A stretch of DNA of 52,909 nt, taken from contig CAKTEM010000017.1 of NCBI GenBank assembly GCA_934548045.1, forward strand, positions 1 through 52,909. Direction: 5' to 3'. The stretch is from an uncultured Faecalibacterium sp. (GTDB taxonomy: Bacteria > Bacillota > Clostridia > Oscillospirales > Ruminococcaceae). Below the pieces are notes generated by a model. That model made no database searches. It saw only the letters and a list, made by a program, of their open reading frames with translations, and had not been told where the DNA came from. Both the position numbers and the translations under genes were made by a program. Shown here one piece after another: positions 33,336-41,636 of the stretch (position 1 is its first letter; each line of letters opens with the position of its first letter).

Positions 33336-36284
33336 ATGGCAGACGAAAAGCACGAATCCAAACGCAGCCACCATCCCCGGCGAAAAAGGCTTTCGGCCGC
33401 TTGTGCCATCCTTCTGCTGGTTTTGCTGGTGGCTGGCTTCAGCGTCCGGTACATCTCGTTTGTGTCCCAGACCATCTATCAGGAAAGCACCTCACATCTG
33501 GAAGAGGTGCTGCATAAATCCAACAATATGCTCAGCGAGATGGTGCGCAAAAACCTGACCTATCTGCATCTGTACAACAGCTTTTTAGAAAATGCCTCGG
33601 ACGAGGACGAAATTCAGGCGTATATCGAGGAAGTGCAGCAGAGCACCGGATTTGCCGACTTTTACTTCCTTACCTATGACGGCAACTACATGACCGTGAC
33701 TGGGGAGACCGGATATCTTGGCTTGCAGACCAATCTGGACGAAAAGCTCGCTCTCGATGAGGATGTCGTCGTGAATACGGCGCTGCCCGGCAAGCCCCAG
33801 ATGCTTGCGTTCATCTGTCCCGAAACGCAGGGCAGCTACCGGGGCTTTGCCTACGATGCCATTGCCATCTCTTATTATAATGATGCGGTACTGAGATTAC
33901 TGGACAACTCTGCCTTTCAGGGCAATGCCAGCAACTATGTGGTCTACCCGGATGGGCGGGTGGTGATCGACAATTCCGTCAACCGCACGGAAACGATCTA
34001 CAACTTCATTGCGATGCTGCGCGACCATTCCGACCTTTCCGAGGAGCAGATCCTTGCCCTTTCGGATGCCTTTGCGCAGGGCAGCAGCGGAAACCTGAAG
34101 GTAAAGCTGGGCGACACCAGTTATTATCTGGTCTACGAGGGCACGGCGGTCCAGAGCTGGACGATGGTGGGGCTTGTGCCGATCAGCATCGTCAATGCCA
34201 GTCTGGATAAGTTGTGGGTCCATACGATACAGATCGTGGCAGGCATCGCCTTCGGCCTTGCGGTGCTGGTCATTCTGCTCATTATGCGCAGAAACCGCGC
34301 CACCCTGCGCCAGAAGAACACCAAGCTCCTGTATGGGGACGAGCTGTTCAAAAAACTCTCGATGAACGTGGACGACGTTTTCCTGATGCTGGACGCAGAG
34401 ACCTTCAAGGCGGATTATGTCAGCCCGAATATTGAGCGTCTGCTGGGCATCCCGTGGAGAGAGGTCCGGCAGGATGTCCGTGTTCTGGACAAGCTGTACC
34501 CCAAAAACTCCCCGGAGCACGGCAAAAATCTTCTAGAGGGGCTTCCCAGCGGGCAGCAGCGCGAATGGGACTTCGAGTATGAGCACGCGGAGACCAAAGA
34601 GTACCGCTGGTTCCACGTCATCGCTATGGGCAGCGAGGTGGAGGGCCGGACCAAGTACATCCTTGTCATGTCCGACCGCACCGCCGATAAGCAGGTGAAT
34701 CAGGCGCTTTCGGATGCAGTTGCTGCCGCCGAGACCGCCAACCGCGCCAAGAGCACCTTCCTCTCCAACATGAGCCACGATATCCGCACCCCCATGAACG
34801 CCATCATCGGCTTTACGACGTTGGCGCTCAGCAATATCGACGACAAGGAGCGAGTGAAGGATTATCTGGCCAAGACCCTTGCATCCAGCAACCACCTGCT
34901 CTCCCTCATCAACGATGTGCTGGATATGAGCCGCATCGAAAGCGGAAAGATTCATCTGGAAGAGGTGGAGGTCAACCTTTCGGATGTGCTGCACGATCTG
35001 AAAACCATCGTCAGCGGTCAAATTTACGCAAAGCAGCTGGAGCTTTACATGGACGCCATGGATGTGACCGACGAGGACGTTTACTGCGACAAGACCCGGC
35101 TGAACCAGATCCTGCTGAACCTGCTGTCCAACGCCATCAAGTTCACCCCGGCGGGCGGCACGGTCTCGGTGCGGGTGCGGCAGCTTGCCGGGCAGGTGCG
35201 CGGCTGTGGGCAGTACGAGTTCCGCATCAAGGATAACGGTATCGGCATGAGCCCGGAGTTTGCCAAAAAGATCTTTGAGCCCTTCGAGCGGGAGCGCACC
35301 TCCACGGTCAGCCGGATCCAGGGCACCGGCCTTGGCATGGCCATCACCAAAAACATCGTGGATATGATGGGCGGCACCATCGAGGTGCAGACGGCGCAGG
35401 GCAAGGGCAGCGAGTTTATCATCTGTGTGCCCATGCGCACACAGGCCGAGCACCGCCCGGTAGAAAAGATCACCGAGCTGGAAGGCCTGAAAGCACTGGT
35501 GGTGGACGATGACTTCAACACCTGCGACAGCGTGACAAAGATGCTGGTCAAGGTGGGGATGCGCGCGGAGTGGACCCTTTCCGGCAAGGAGGCGGTGCTG
35601 CGTGCGCGGCAGTCCATCGAGATGAGCGATGTCTACCACGCCTATATCATCGACTGGCGCTTGCCGGATATGAACGGCATCGAGGTCACCCGCCAGATCC
35701 GCAGCCTGCACGATGATACGCCCATTATCATCCTGACGGCCTACGACTGGTCGGATATTGAAGTGGAGGCAAAGGCTGCCGGTGTGACCGCCTTCTGCTC
35801 CAAGCCCATGTTCATGTCTGACCTGCGTGAGACCCTGATGAATGCCCTCGGCCAGAAACAGACGGATGGAACACAGGACCTTCTGCCCGAAAAAGATGCC
35901 GACTTCAAGGGCAAGCACATCCTGCTGGTAGAGGACAACGAGCTGAACCGCGAGATCGCGCAGGAAATTCTGTGGGAGTACGGCTTCCGGGTCGATACGG
36001 CTGAAAATGGTGCCGTTGCGGTGGAAAAGGTCACCACCGCCGCGCCGGGCAGCTATGATCTTGTCCTGATGGATGTGCAGATGCCGATCATGGACGGCTA
36101 TACTGCCACCCGACAGATCCGCGCGCTGGATGATCCTGCGCTGGCCGGGATCCCGATCCTTGCCATGACCGCCAACGCGTTCGACGAGGATCGCCGAAAC
36201 GCCTTGGAAAGCGGCATGAGCGGCTTTTTGTCCAAGCCCATCGTGATCGGCGACCTTGTGCAAGAGCTGCACAAGATCCTGTGA
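33336..36284 (+). CDS. Hybrid histidine kinase: Cache-like, PAS, kinase, two receivers
   Basis: Membrane sensor kinase of 982 residues. Basic N-terminus, membrane segment 1 (about 19-41), an extracellular Cache-like domain (about 50-295), membrane segment 2 (about 300-318), PAS domain (about 335-455), HisKA with H481 (NMSHDIRTPMNAIIGF), ATPase domain (NLLSNAIKFTPAGG, IKDNGIGM, GTGLGMAI), receiver 1 with D773 (IIDWRLPDMNG) and receiver 2 with D913 (LMDVQMPIMDG). No Hpt or DNA-binding output. The ATG at 33336 follows GAGGTGA and the binding-protein stop by 5 bp; earlier in-frame starts would overlap that gene. Co-transcribed with its likely ligand-presenting protein. Confidence 0.92.
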   Translation: MADEKHESKRSHHPRRKRLSAACAILLLVLLVAGFSVRYISFVSQTIYQESTSHLEEVLHKSNNMLSEMVRKNLTYLHLYNSFLENASDEDEIQAYIEEVQQSTGFADFYFLTYDGNYMTVTGETGYLGLQTNLDEKLALDEDVVVNTALPGKPQMLAFICPETQGSYRGFAYDAIAISYYNDAVLRLLDNSAFQGNASNYVVYPDGRVVIDNSVNRTETIYNFIAMLRDHSDLSEEQILALSDAFAQGSSGNLKVKLGDTSYYLVYEGTAVQSWTMVGLVPISIVNASLDKLWVHTIQIVAGIAFGLAVLVILLIMRRNRATLRQKNTKLLYGDELFKKLSMNVDDVFLMLDAETFKADYVSPNIERLLGIPWREVRQDVRVLDKLYPKNSPEHGKNLLEGLPSGQQREWDFEYEHAETKEYRWFHVIAMGSEVEGRTKYILVMSDRTADKQVNQALSDAVAAAETANRAKSTFLSNMSHDIRTPMNAIIGFTTLALSNIDDKERVKDYLAKTLASSNHLLSLINDVLDMSRIESGKIHLEEVEVNLSDVLHDLKTIVSGQIYAKQLELYMDAMDVTDEDVYCDKTRLNQILLNLLSNAIKFTPAGGTVSVRVRQLAGQVRGCGQYEFRIKDNGIGMSPEFAKKIFEPFERERTSTVSRIQGTGLGMAITKNIVDMMGGTIEVQTAQGKGSEFIICVPMRTQAEHRPVEKITELEGLKALVVDDDFNTCDSVTKMLVKVGMRAEWTLSGKEAVLRARQSIEMSDVYHAYIIDWRLPDMNGIEVTRQIRSLHDDTPIIILTAYDWSDIEVEAKAAGVTAFCSKPMFMSDLRETLMNALGQKQTDGTQDLLPEKDADFKGKHILLVEDNELNREIAQEILWEYGFRVDTAENGAVAVEKVTTAAPGSYDLVLMDVQMPIMDGYTATRQIRALDDPALAGIPILAMTANAFDEDRRNALESGMSGFLSKPIVIGDLVQELHKIL

Positions 36285-36315
36285 ACCAAACGCCTGTCAG
36301 GCAAAATAAATAAAG

Positions 36316-36371
36316 CACCCACAGCATTTGCTTCCTGAGGTCAAGAGCCTCCGTAAAGCCTGCTGTGGGTG
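36316..36371. terminator. Bidirectional terminator between converging sensor operons
   Basis: CACCCACAGCA (36316-36326) pairs with TGCTGTGGGTG (36361-36371), with an inner GAGG/CCTC pairing. T-rich on the right (TTTTTGCTTTT) and A-rich on the left, so it can serve both strands. Confidence 0.85.
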
Positions 36372-36397
36372 TTTTTGCTTTTGTCGGCTGGCCGCCG

Positions 36398-38977
36398 TTA
36401 TGATTTCAGTGCATCTGCAAGGACCTGCAGCAGATGCGGAATATCCAGCGGCTTTGCAATGTGGCCGTCCATCCCGGCCTTCAATGCATTCTGACGGTCT
36501 TCCTCAAAGGCATTTGCCGTCATTGCAAAGATGGGAATGTCGGCCTTTGCAGCATCCGGCAGAGCGCGGATCTGCCGCGTCGCCTCATAACCGTCCATCT
36601 TGGGCATCTGGATGTCCATTAAGATTAGGTCGTACTGTCCGGGGGCAGCCTGCTTCATCTTCTGGACGGCGACCGTGCCGTCCTCAGCAGTGTCCACCGC
36701 AAAGCCTGCTTCCTTCAGGATCTCCTGCGCAAGCTCACGGTTCAGCTCATTGTCCTCCACCAGCAAAAGTTTCTTTCCCTTGAGCTTGGCGGCATTAGGC
36801 TGCGATGATTCGTGGGCAGGCTCTGCGCAGAACGGTTCTGCCAGCACTCTGCGCAGTTCGGAAAGGAACAGCGGCTTTTCGCAGAAAGCGGTCACTCCGG
36901 CAGCGCGGGCTTCCTCTTCGATGTCTGCCCAATCGTAGGCCGTCAGGATGATGATGGGGCAGCTTTTCCCGATCACCTTGCGGATCTGCCGCACGACCTC
37001 GATGCCGTTCATATCGGGGATCAGCCAGTCGATGATGTAGACGCTGAATTCGTCGCCCTGCTCCATGGCGTACCGGGTGCGGATCACCGCTTCCTTGCCG
37101 GAGATCGTCCACTCCGGCCGCATCCCGATCTTGGACAGCATGGTGCTGACGCTCAGGCAGGTGTCGGTATCGTCGTCTGCTACCAATGCGCGCAGCCCTT
37201 CCAGCTGCGGGATCTGCTTCTGCTCCACCTTTTGTCCGCTGAGTGCGAAGCAGAGATCTACGATGAATTCGCTGCCCTTGCCCGGTTCGCTCTCAATGGC
37301 GATGGTGCCGCCCATCAGGTCCACAATGTTCTTGGTGATGGACATGCCCAGGCCGGTGCCCTGAATGCCGCTGACGGTGGAGCTTTCCTCCCGGCTGAAC
37401 GCCTCAAAGATGTGCTTCTGGAACTCTTCGCTCATACCAATGCCATTGTCTTTGATGCGGAACTCATAGCAGCCACGGCCCTTGGGCGCACCGTTCTTCT
37501 GGGTAATGCGGATGCTGATCATGCCGCCGGTGGGAGTGAACTTGATGGCGTTGGACAGGATGTTCAGCAGGATCTGGTTCAGCCGCAGCGGATCGGTGAT
37601 GATATCCTCATCCTCGATGTCCATGGTATCAATGAAAAGCGACAGCCGCTTTGCCGAAACATTGGGCTGGATGATGGAGCGCACATCGTGAACGAGATCC
37701 GGCAGATGCACCGCTTTTTCCTCGATCTTAACTTTTCCGCTCTCGATACGGCTCATATCCAGCACATCATTGATGAGGGAGAGCAGATGCTGGCTGGAGG
37801 TAGAGATCTTTTTCAGGTAGTCCAGTACCTGTTCCTTATTGTCGATATGGGTCGCAGCCAGCGAGGTGAAGCCAATGATGGCGTTCATCGGGGTGCGGAT
37901 ATCGTGGCTCATATTGAACAGGAACTCCCGCTTGGCACGGTTTGCCGCCCCCTCATGCTGGAGTGCGATCTCCAGCTTGCGGTTTTGTTCCTCCAGCTGG
38001 GCCTGATACTTCTTCTCCTGTTCTTTCTTCTGCCTCTCCATCTCCTGCACGGAGCGTCTGCGCAGCACCTGAAGGATCATTACAAGCAGGATGTAGCCGA
38101 CCAGCGCCATCAGGATCAACGGAAGGGATTCACGGAAGACCGATTTTTCATCTGTACACGCATAGAGATCAAAGGATCTTCCATGGCAGTACATTCCAAA
38201 ATAGCGGCCGGAGCCGTTCCAATCGTGGGTATGGGTCAGCGTTTCGGCGGCCCTGGCTTTGCGGATCCCCTGCACCAGCGGACTGTCCGCAGCATCCTGC
38301 CCGATCAGCTCCGGGCGGTTGGAGGCAATGACCTGATTGTTCTGCACGATGAACAATGTGCCGCTGGTCTCAACCGAGTAGCCGTCCAGTACACTCTGGA
38401 TGGATAGAGCCGTTCCCTCTATAAATTCTGCCGGGGTATAGCGGTAGGCAAGCAGGATCACCTCTTTGTCTTCTGCCTTGTGCGCCGCAACATCCACAGC
38501 AGACCCATCTTCCAGCAGGACTCGCTTCAGGTAGGTCTTTTGTGGGTAAGAGAAAACGTCCAGAACGGTATCATCCTTGAGCTGCTCTCCAAACCGGGCA
38601 TAGCCGATGCCGTTCGTTGTGGATTCGCACAGGAGCGTACCGTCCGGTTCCAGAACCGAAATGCCTGTGAGCCAAAGCATCTCTGCCTGCTTGTTCAGGC
38701 ACTGCGGATCGGAGAGGTCCAGCGCAGAGTTCTGTGCCAGCTGATGCACCGATACCGCCGCGCGGCGGAGCGCTTTGGCCACAACCGTATCGTTATGCTT
38801 TTCAAAGCTGGTGGACTGTGATTTGACAAAGTCAAGGGTCTGACAGAAACGAGCCTCCGTTGTGTGCAGTGCCTGCAAACTCAAGAAAAAAACGACGCAG
38901 GCCATAAAAAGCACGCCGATGACCAGATAGACCCCCCATCTCCATGTATCTGAGATGGTTCTGTTTTTACGTGCCAA
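36398..38977 (-). CDS. Hybrid histidine kinase with two receivers, TTG start overlapping its SBP gene
   Basis: Membrane sensor kinase of 859 residues. Two membrane segments bracket an extracellular domain of about 240 residues (Cache-like, beginning SLQALHTTEARF). A coiled coil follows, then HisKA with H358 (NMSHDIRTPMNAIIGFTS), ATPase domain (ILSNAIKFTPTGG, IKDNGIGM, GTGLGMSI), receiver 1 with D650 (IIDWLIPDMNG) and receiver 2 with D788 (LMDIQMPKMDG). TTG at 38977 is chosen because GGAGGTGG lies 6 bp ahead; it overlaps the end of the binding-protein gene by 11 bp. The ATG at 39064 would overlap that gene by about 100 bp and lacks a ribosome site. Last gene of a five-gene minus-strand operon. 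Confidence 0.9.
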   Translation of the reverse strand: MARKNRTISDTWRWGVYLVIGVLFMACVVFFLSLQALHTTEARFCQTLDFVKSQSTSFEKHNDTVVAKALRRAAVSVHQLAQNSALDLSDPQCLNKQAEMLWLTGISVLEPDGTLLCESTTNGIGYARFGEQLKDDTVLDVFSYPQKTYLKRVLLEDGSAVDVAAHKAEDKEVILLAYRYTPAEFIEGTALSIQSVLDGYSVETSGTLFIVQNNQVIASNRPELIGQDAADSPLVQGIRKARAAETLTHTHDWNGSGRYFGMYCHGRSFDLYACTDEKSVFRESLPLILMALVGYILLVMILQVLRRRSVQEMERQKKEQEKKYQAQLEEQNRKLEIALQHEGAANRAKREFLFNMSHDIRTPMNAIIGFTSLAATHIDNKEQVLDYLKKISTSSQHLLSLINDVLDMSRIESGKVKIEEKAVHLPDLVHDVRSIIQPNVSAKRLSLFIDTMDIEDEDIITDPLRLNQILLNILSNAIKFTPTGGMISIRITQKNGAPKGRGCYEFRIKDNGIGMSEEFQKHIFEAFSREESSTVSGIQGTGLGMSITKNIVDLMGGTIAIESEPGKGSEFIVDLCFALSGQKVEQKQIPQLEGLRALVADDDTDTCLSVSTMLSKIGMRPEWTISGKEAVIRTRYAMEQGDEFSVYIIDWLIPDMNGIEVVRQIRKVIGKSCPIIILTAYDWADIEEEARAAGVTAFCEKPLFLSELRRVLAEPFCAEPAHESSQPNAAKLKGKKLLLVEDNELNRELAQEILKEAGFAVDTAEDGTVAVQKMKQAAPGQYDLILMDIQMPKMDGYEATRQIRALPDAAKADIPIFAMTANAFEEDRQNALKAGMDGHIAKPLDIPHLLQVLADALKS

Positions 38978-39794
38978 TGGTGTCCACCTCCAGATACTGC
39001 GAAGCATGTTCAAGATACCTGCCAAGGATCTGCTCCAGTGTGCCGTCTGTGCGCATCTGCGCAAGAACCGCGTTCAGCTGGGTGTCCAGCCCACGGCTGT
39101 CGTTTTTGGCAAAGGCGATGCCCAGCCCGGTGACCAGCAGCGGTTCTTCGAGGATGCGGAACTCCACGGAATTGTCCTTCATGTATTGCAGGATGGCCGT
39201 CTCATGGGCAGCGATGGCATCCACATAGCCGCAGGCCAGCATCGCATACTGTACGCTGCGGTCCTCGGTGCTGAACACATCCACCACCTGTGGGATGCGC
39301 GGATCAGAGCCGCTGAGAAGGATCTCCTCCGGCTTGCCGGTGCTCTGCACGGCGATGGTCTTTCCGGCAAGGTCACCGAGTGTCTGGATGCTGCTGTCGG
39401 CATCCACCGCAACCACCTGACGGCTCACCATGTAGGGCCCCGACCAGCGGTAGATCTCCTCACGTCCATCCATGGAAAAGCAGCCCCAGATGCAGTCGAT
39501 GGTACCGCTTTCCACCAGATTTGTTTTTTGCTCCCAATCGATCGGTTCAAACCGGGCAGCATATCCCATGCGGCGGAATGCTTCGGTGGCGATCTCCACG
39601 TCGATCCCGGCGGGAATGCCGTCATTGTTCAGATAAATATAGGGCGGATAAGTATCGCTCCCCACAATGATCTGCGGAAGACCGCTTTCCTTCGCGTCCG
39701 TTCCGCCGCAGGAAGTCAGACTGCCGACGGCAGCCGATGCCGCCAGCAGCGTGCAACCGTGCAGAAATGCACGGCGTGAGATTCTGTGTTTCAT
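38967..39794 (-). CDS. SBP_bac_3-type solute-binding lipoprotein, Tat-type signal
   Basis: Amino-acid-type (family 3) binding protein of 275 residues. The signal has SRRAFLH and lipobox SLTSC (C29), so Tat export and lipidation are likely. The mature domain shows IIVGSDTYPPYIYLNNDG, GIDVEIATEAFRRMGY, and LGDLAGKTIAVQSTG, the usual family-3 blocks. The stop overlaps the downstream kinase start by 11 bp, so the two are translationally coupled. No permease or ATPase gene is near, pointing to a sensory role with that kinase. It is the unfused counterpart of the domains built into the kinase at 28287. Confidence 0.9.
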   Translation of the reverse strand: MKHRISRRAFLHGCTLLAASAAVGSLTSCGGTDAKESGLPQIIVGSDTYPPYIYLNNDGIPAGIDVEIATEAFRRMGYAARFEPIDWEQKTNLVESGTIDCIWGCFSMDGREEIYRWSGPYMVSRQVVAVDADSSIQTLGDLAGKTIAVQSTGKPEEILLSGSDPRIPQVVDVFSTEDRSVQYAMLACGYVDAIAAHETAILQYMKDNSVEFRILEEPLLVTGLGIAFAKNDSRGLDTQLNAVLAQMRTDGTLEQILGRYLEHASQYLEVDTIGT

Positions 39795-39833
39795 TCGGGC
39801 TTTTTATTCTCCTGTTTTTATTGCATCCTCTGC

Positions 39834-41570
39834 TCAGTTGTGCTGCTGTAATTCTACTTTCAGGTCGGACTGGATATTCGTCAGACATTGCAGCAGCAGT
39901 GGGTTGAACGCTCCACACTCGCCGTTCTGGATCATCTGTACGGCTTTTTCGTGGGAGAAGGCTTTTTTGTAGCAGCGTTCGCTGGTCAGTGCATCGTATA
40001 CGTCCGCCAGCGAGACCAGTTGTGCGCTGATAGGGATCTCGTCGCCCTTCAGCCCATCCGGGTAGCCGCGCCCATCCCAGCGTTCGTGATGCCAGCGAGC
40101 GATCTCATAGGCCGTTTGCAGCAGCGGCTGCTCTGCAAAACCATCCAAATCGTGCAGCATCTTGGCTCCCAGCATACTGTGGGTCTTCATGACCTCAAAT
40201 TCCTCTGGGGTCAGCTTTCCGGGTTTGTTGAGAATTTTTTCGTCAATACCGATCTTGCCGATATCGTGCAGGGCGGAGGCCAGCGGGATCATATCCTGCT
40301 GTTCTGCAGAAATCGAGTAGTTGTTGCTGATCTCCAACAGACGGCGGAGCAGCATTTCTGTGATGATACGGATGTGCCGCACATGAGCACCGCTTTCGCC
40401 GTTGCGGAATTCTACGATATGGCTCAGAACACCTACCAGCATATCCGTATTGTTTTCACGGGCGCGGATCTGGTCAGAGACCATCTGCACCAGCCGCCGC
40501 TGCTTAGCGTACAGTTTGATGGTGTTGGTCACGCGGCGGTATACGATGCGTGCGTCAAAGGGACGATTGACATAATCACTCGCCCCCAGTTCATAGGAAC
40601 GCCGGATCGCCGCATCGGAGTCCTCGCTGGAGATCATAATGACCGGTGTATCCTCAATGGTATGGTTGCGGTTCATAGCCTTCAACACTTCAAATCCGTC
40701 CATGACCGGCATATTGATGTCCAGCAGCACCAGTGCAATGTTTCCGGCTTCTGCCTGCAATGTTTCCAGACATTCCTGCCCGTTTTCTGCCTCCAGAATA
40801 TGGTAGCTATCTCCCAAAATCTCTGTCAGCATCATGCGGTTCATTTTGGAGTCGTCCACAAGCAGGATCTTTGATTTTTCCTGCAAAAGTTTTTCCAACG
40901 TCTCCAGATCATGCCCCGGAATCTCCACCATGACGGCATTCTTGCGGCACTTTGCCTGATACATCAACCAATCCGCACGGCGAACGATGTTTTCCATGGG
41001 GTCGGCGATGGACTGTATCGTTCCGCCGATGCTCAGCGAGATGCGGAAATGCGAATAGCCGGGTACAGATGTCATCTGTGCGGCCGTGCGGATCTGTTCC
41101 AGTTTGGTCTGCAAAAAATCTCCCGGAATACCGGGCAGCACCAGTAGAAATTCGTCCCCACCGTAGCGGATGAGCGGATCAGAGCTGCGGATGCAGGAGC
41201 GGATGGCATTGGCCACCGTTTCCAGTGCCACATCTCCGGCGTGATGCCCATAGGTATCATTGCAGATTTTGAAATCGTCCACATCCATCAGCGCGATCCC
41301 TGCCGGGCCGATGGATTTACGGACAACTTCCTCATAATAGCGGCGGTTGTAAGCACCTGTCAGAGGGTCCCGATAAAGCTCGTCTTTGAACTGCTGCTCC
41401 CGTGCAGCACGCTGCTGGTTTGTTTCGTCCAACTGTGCTTTCTGATTTTTGATCAACTGTTTCAGCTTTTGATCCGCTGCGGCAAGAGCGGCTTCCTGTT
41501 GATGAAGTTTTTTCAACAGCTGCTGCTCACGCGCTTTGTAATAGCCTTCAATCTCGGAAAGTGTATTCAC
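39834..41570 (-). CDS. GGDEF-REC-HD-GYP cyclic-di-GMP response regulator
   Basis: Cytosolic signalling protein of 578 residues with three domains. An N-terminal coiled coil (about 10-60) precedes a diguanylate cyclase domain with intact RYGGDEF (GGDEF at 137-141). A receiver follows with D284 (LVLLDINMPVMDG), then an HD-GYP phosphodiesterase domain with H435/D436 (ALHDIGKIGID) and HHERWDGRGYPDG (about 493-506). Both c-di-GMP synthesis and breakdown motifs are intact. GTG start with AAGG ahead. It lies between two kinase/binding-protein pairs in one operon and is the only output-type protein in the island, so it is the likely phosphate acceptor. Confidence 0.92.
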   Translation of the reverse strand: MNTLSEIEGYYKAREQQLLKKLHQQEAALAAADQKLKQLIKNQKAQLDETNQQRAAREQQFKDELYRDPLTGAYNRRYYEEVVRKSIGPAGIALMDVDDFKICNDTYGHHAGDVALETVANAIRSCIRSSDPLIRYGGDEFLLVLPGIPGDFLQTKLEQIRTAAQMTSVPGYSHFRISLSIGGTIQSIADPMENIVRRADWLMYQAKCRKNAVMVEIPGHDLETLEKLLQEKSKILLVDDSKMNRMMLTEILGDSYHILEAENGQECLETLQAEAGNIALVLLDINMPVMDGFEVLKAMNRNHTIEDTPVIMISSEDSDAAIRRSYELGASDYVNRPFDARIVYRRVTNTIKLYAKQRRLVQMVSDQIRARENNTDMLVGVLSHIVEFRNGESGAHVRHIRIITEMLLRRLLEISNNYSISAEQQDMIPLASALHDIGKIGIDEKILNKPGKLTPEEFEVMKTHSMLGAKMLHDLDGFAEQPLLQTAYEIARWHHERWDGRGYPDGLKGDEIPISAQLVSLADVYDALTSERCYKKAFSHEKAVQMIQNGECGAFNPLLLQCLTNIQSDLKVELQQHN

Positions 41571-41636
41571 GTTCTGACCTTCTTCTCCATCATTTACATC
41601 ATTTGTGTGATTCCTCTGCTAAAACGCGCTTTACCG

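Noticed and set aside
34533..38407. Frames of 579 (minus, 34533-36272) and 531 (plus, 36812-38407) codons opposite two kinases
   Set aside because: Both oppose HisKA, ATPase and receiver coding with clear motifs on the other strand.
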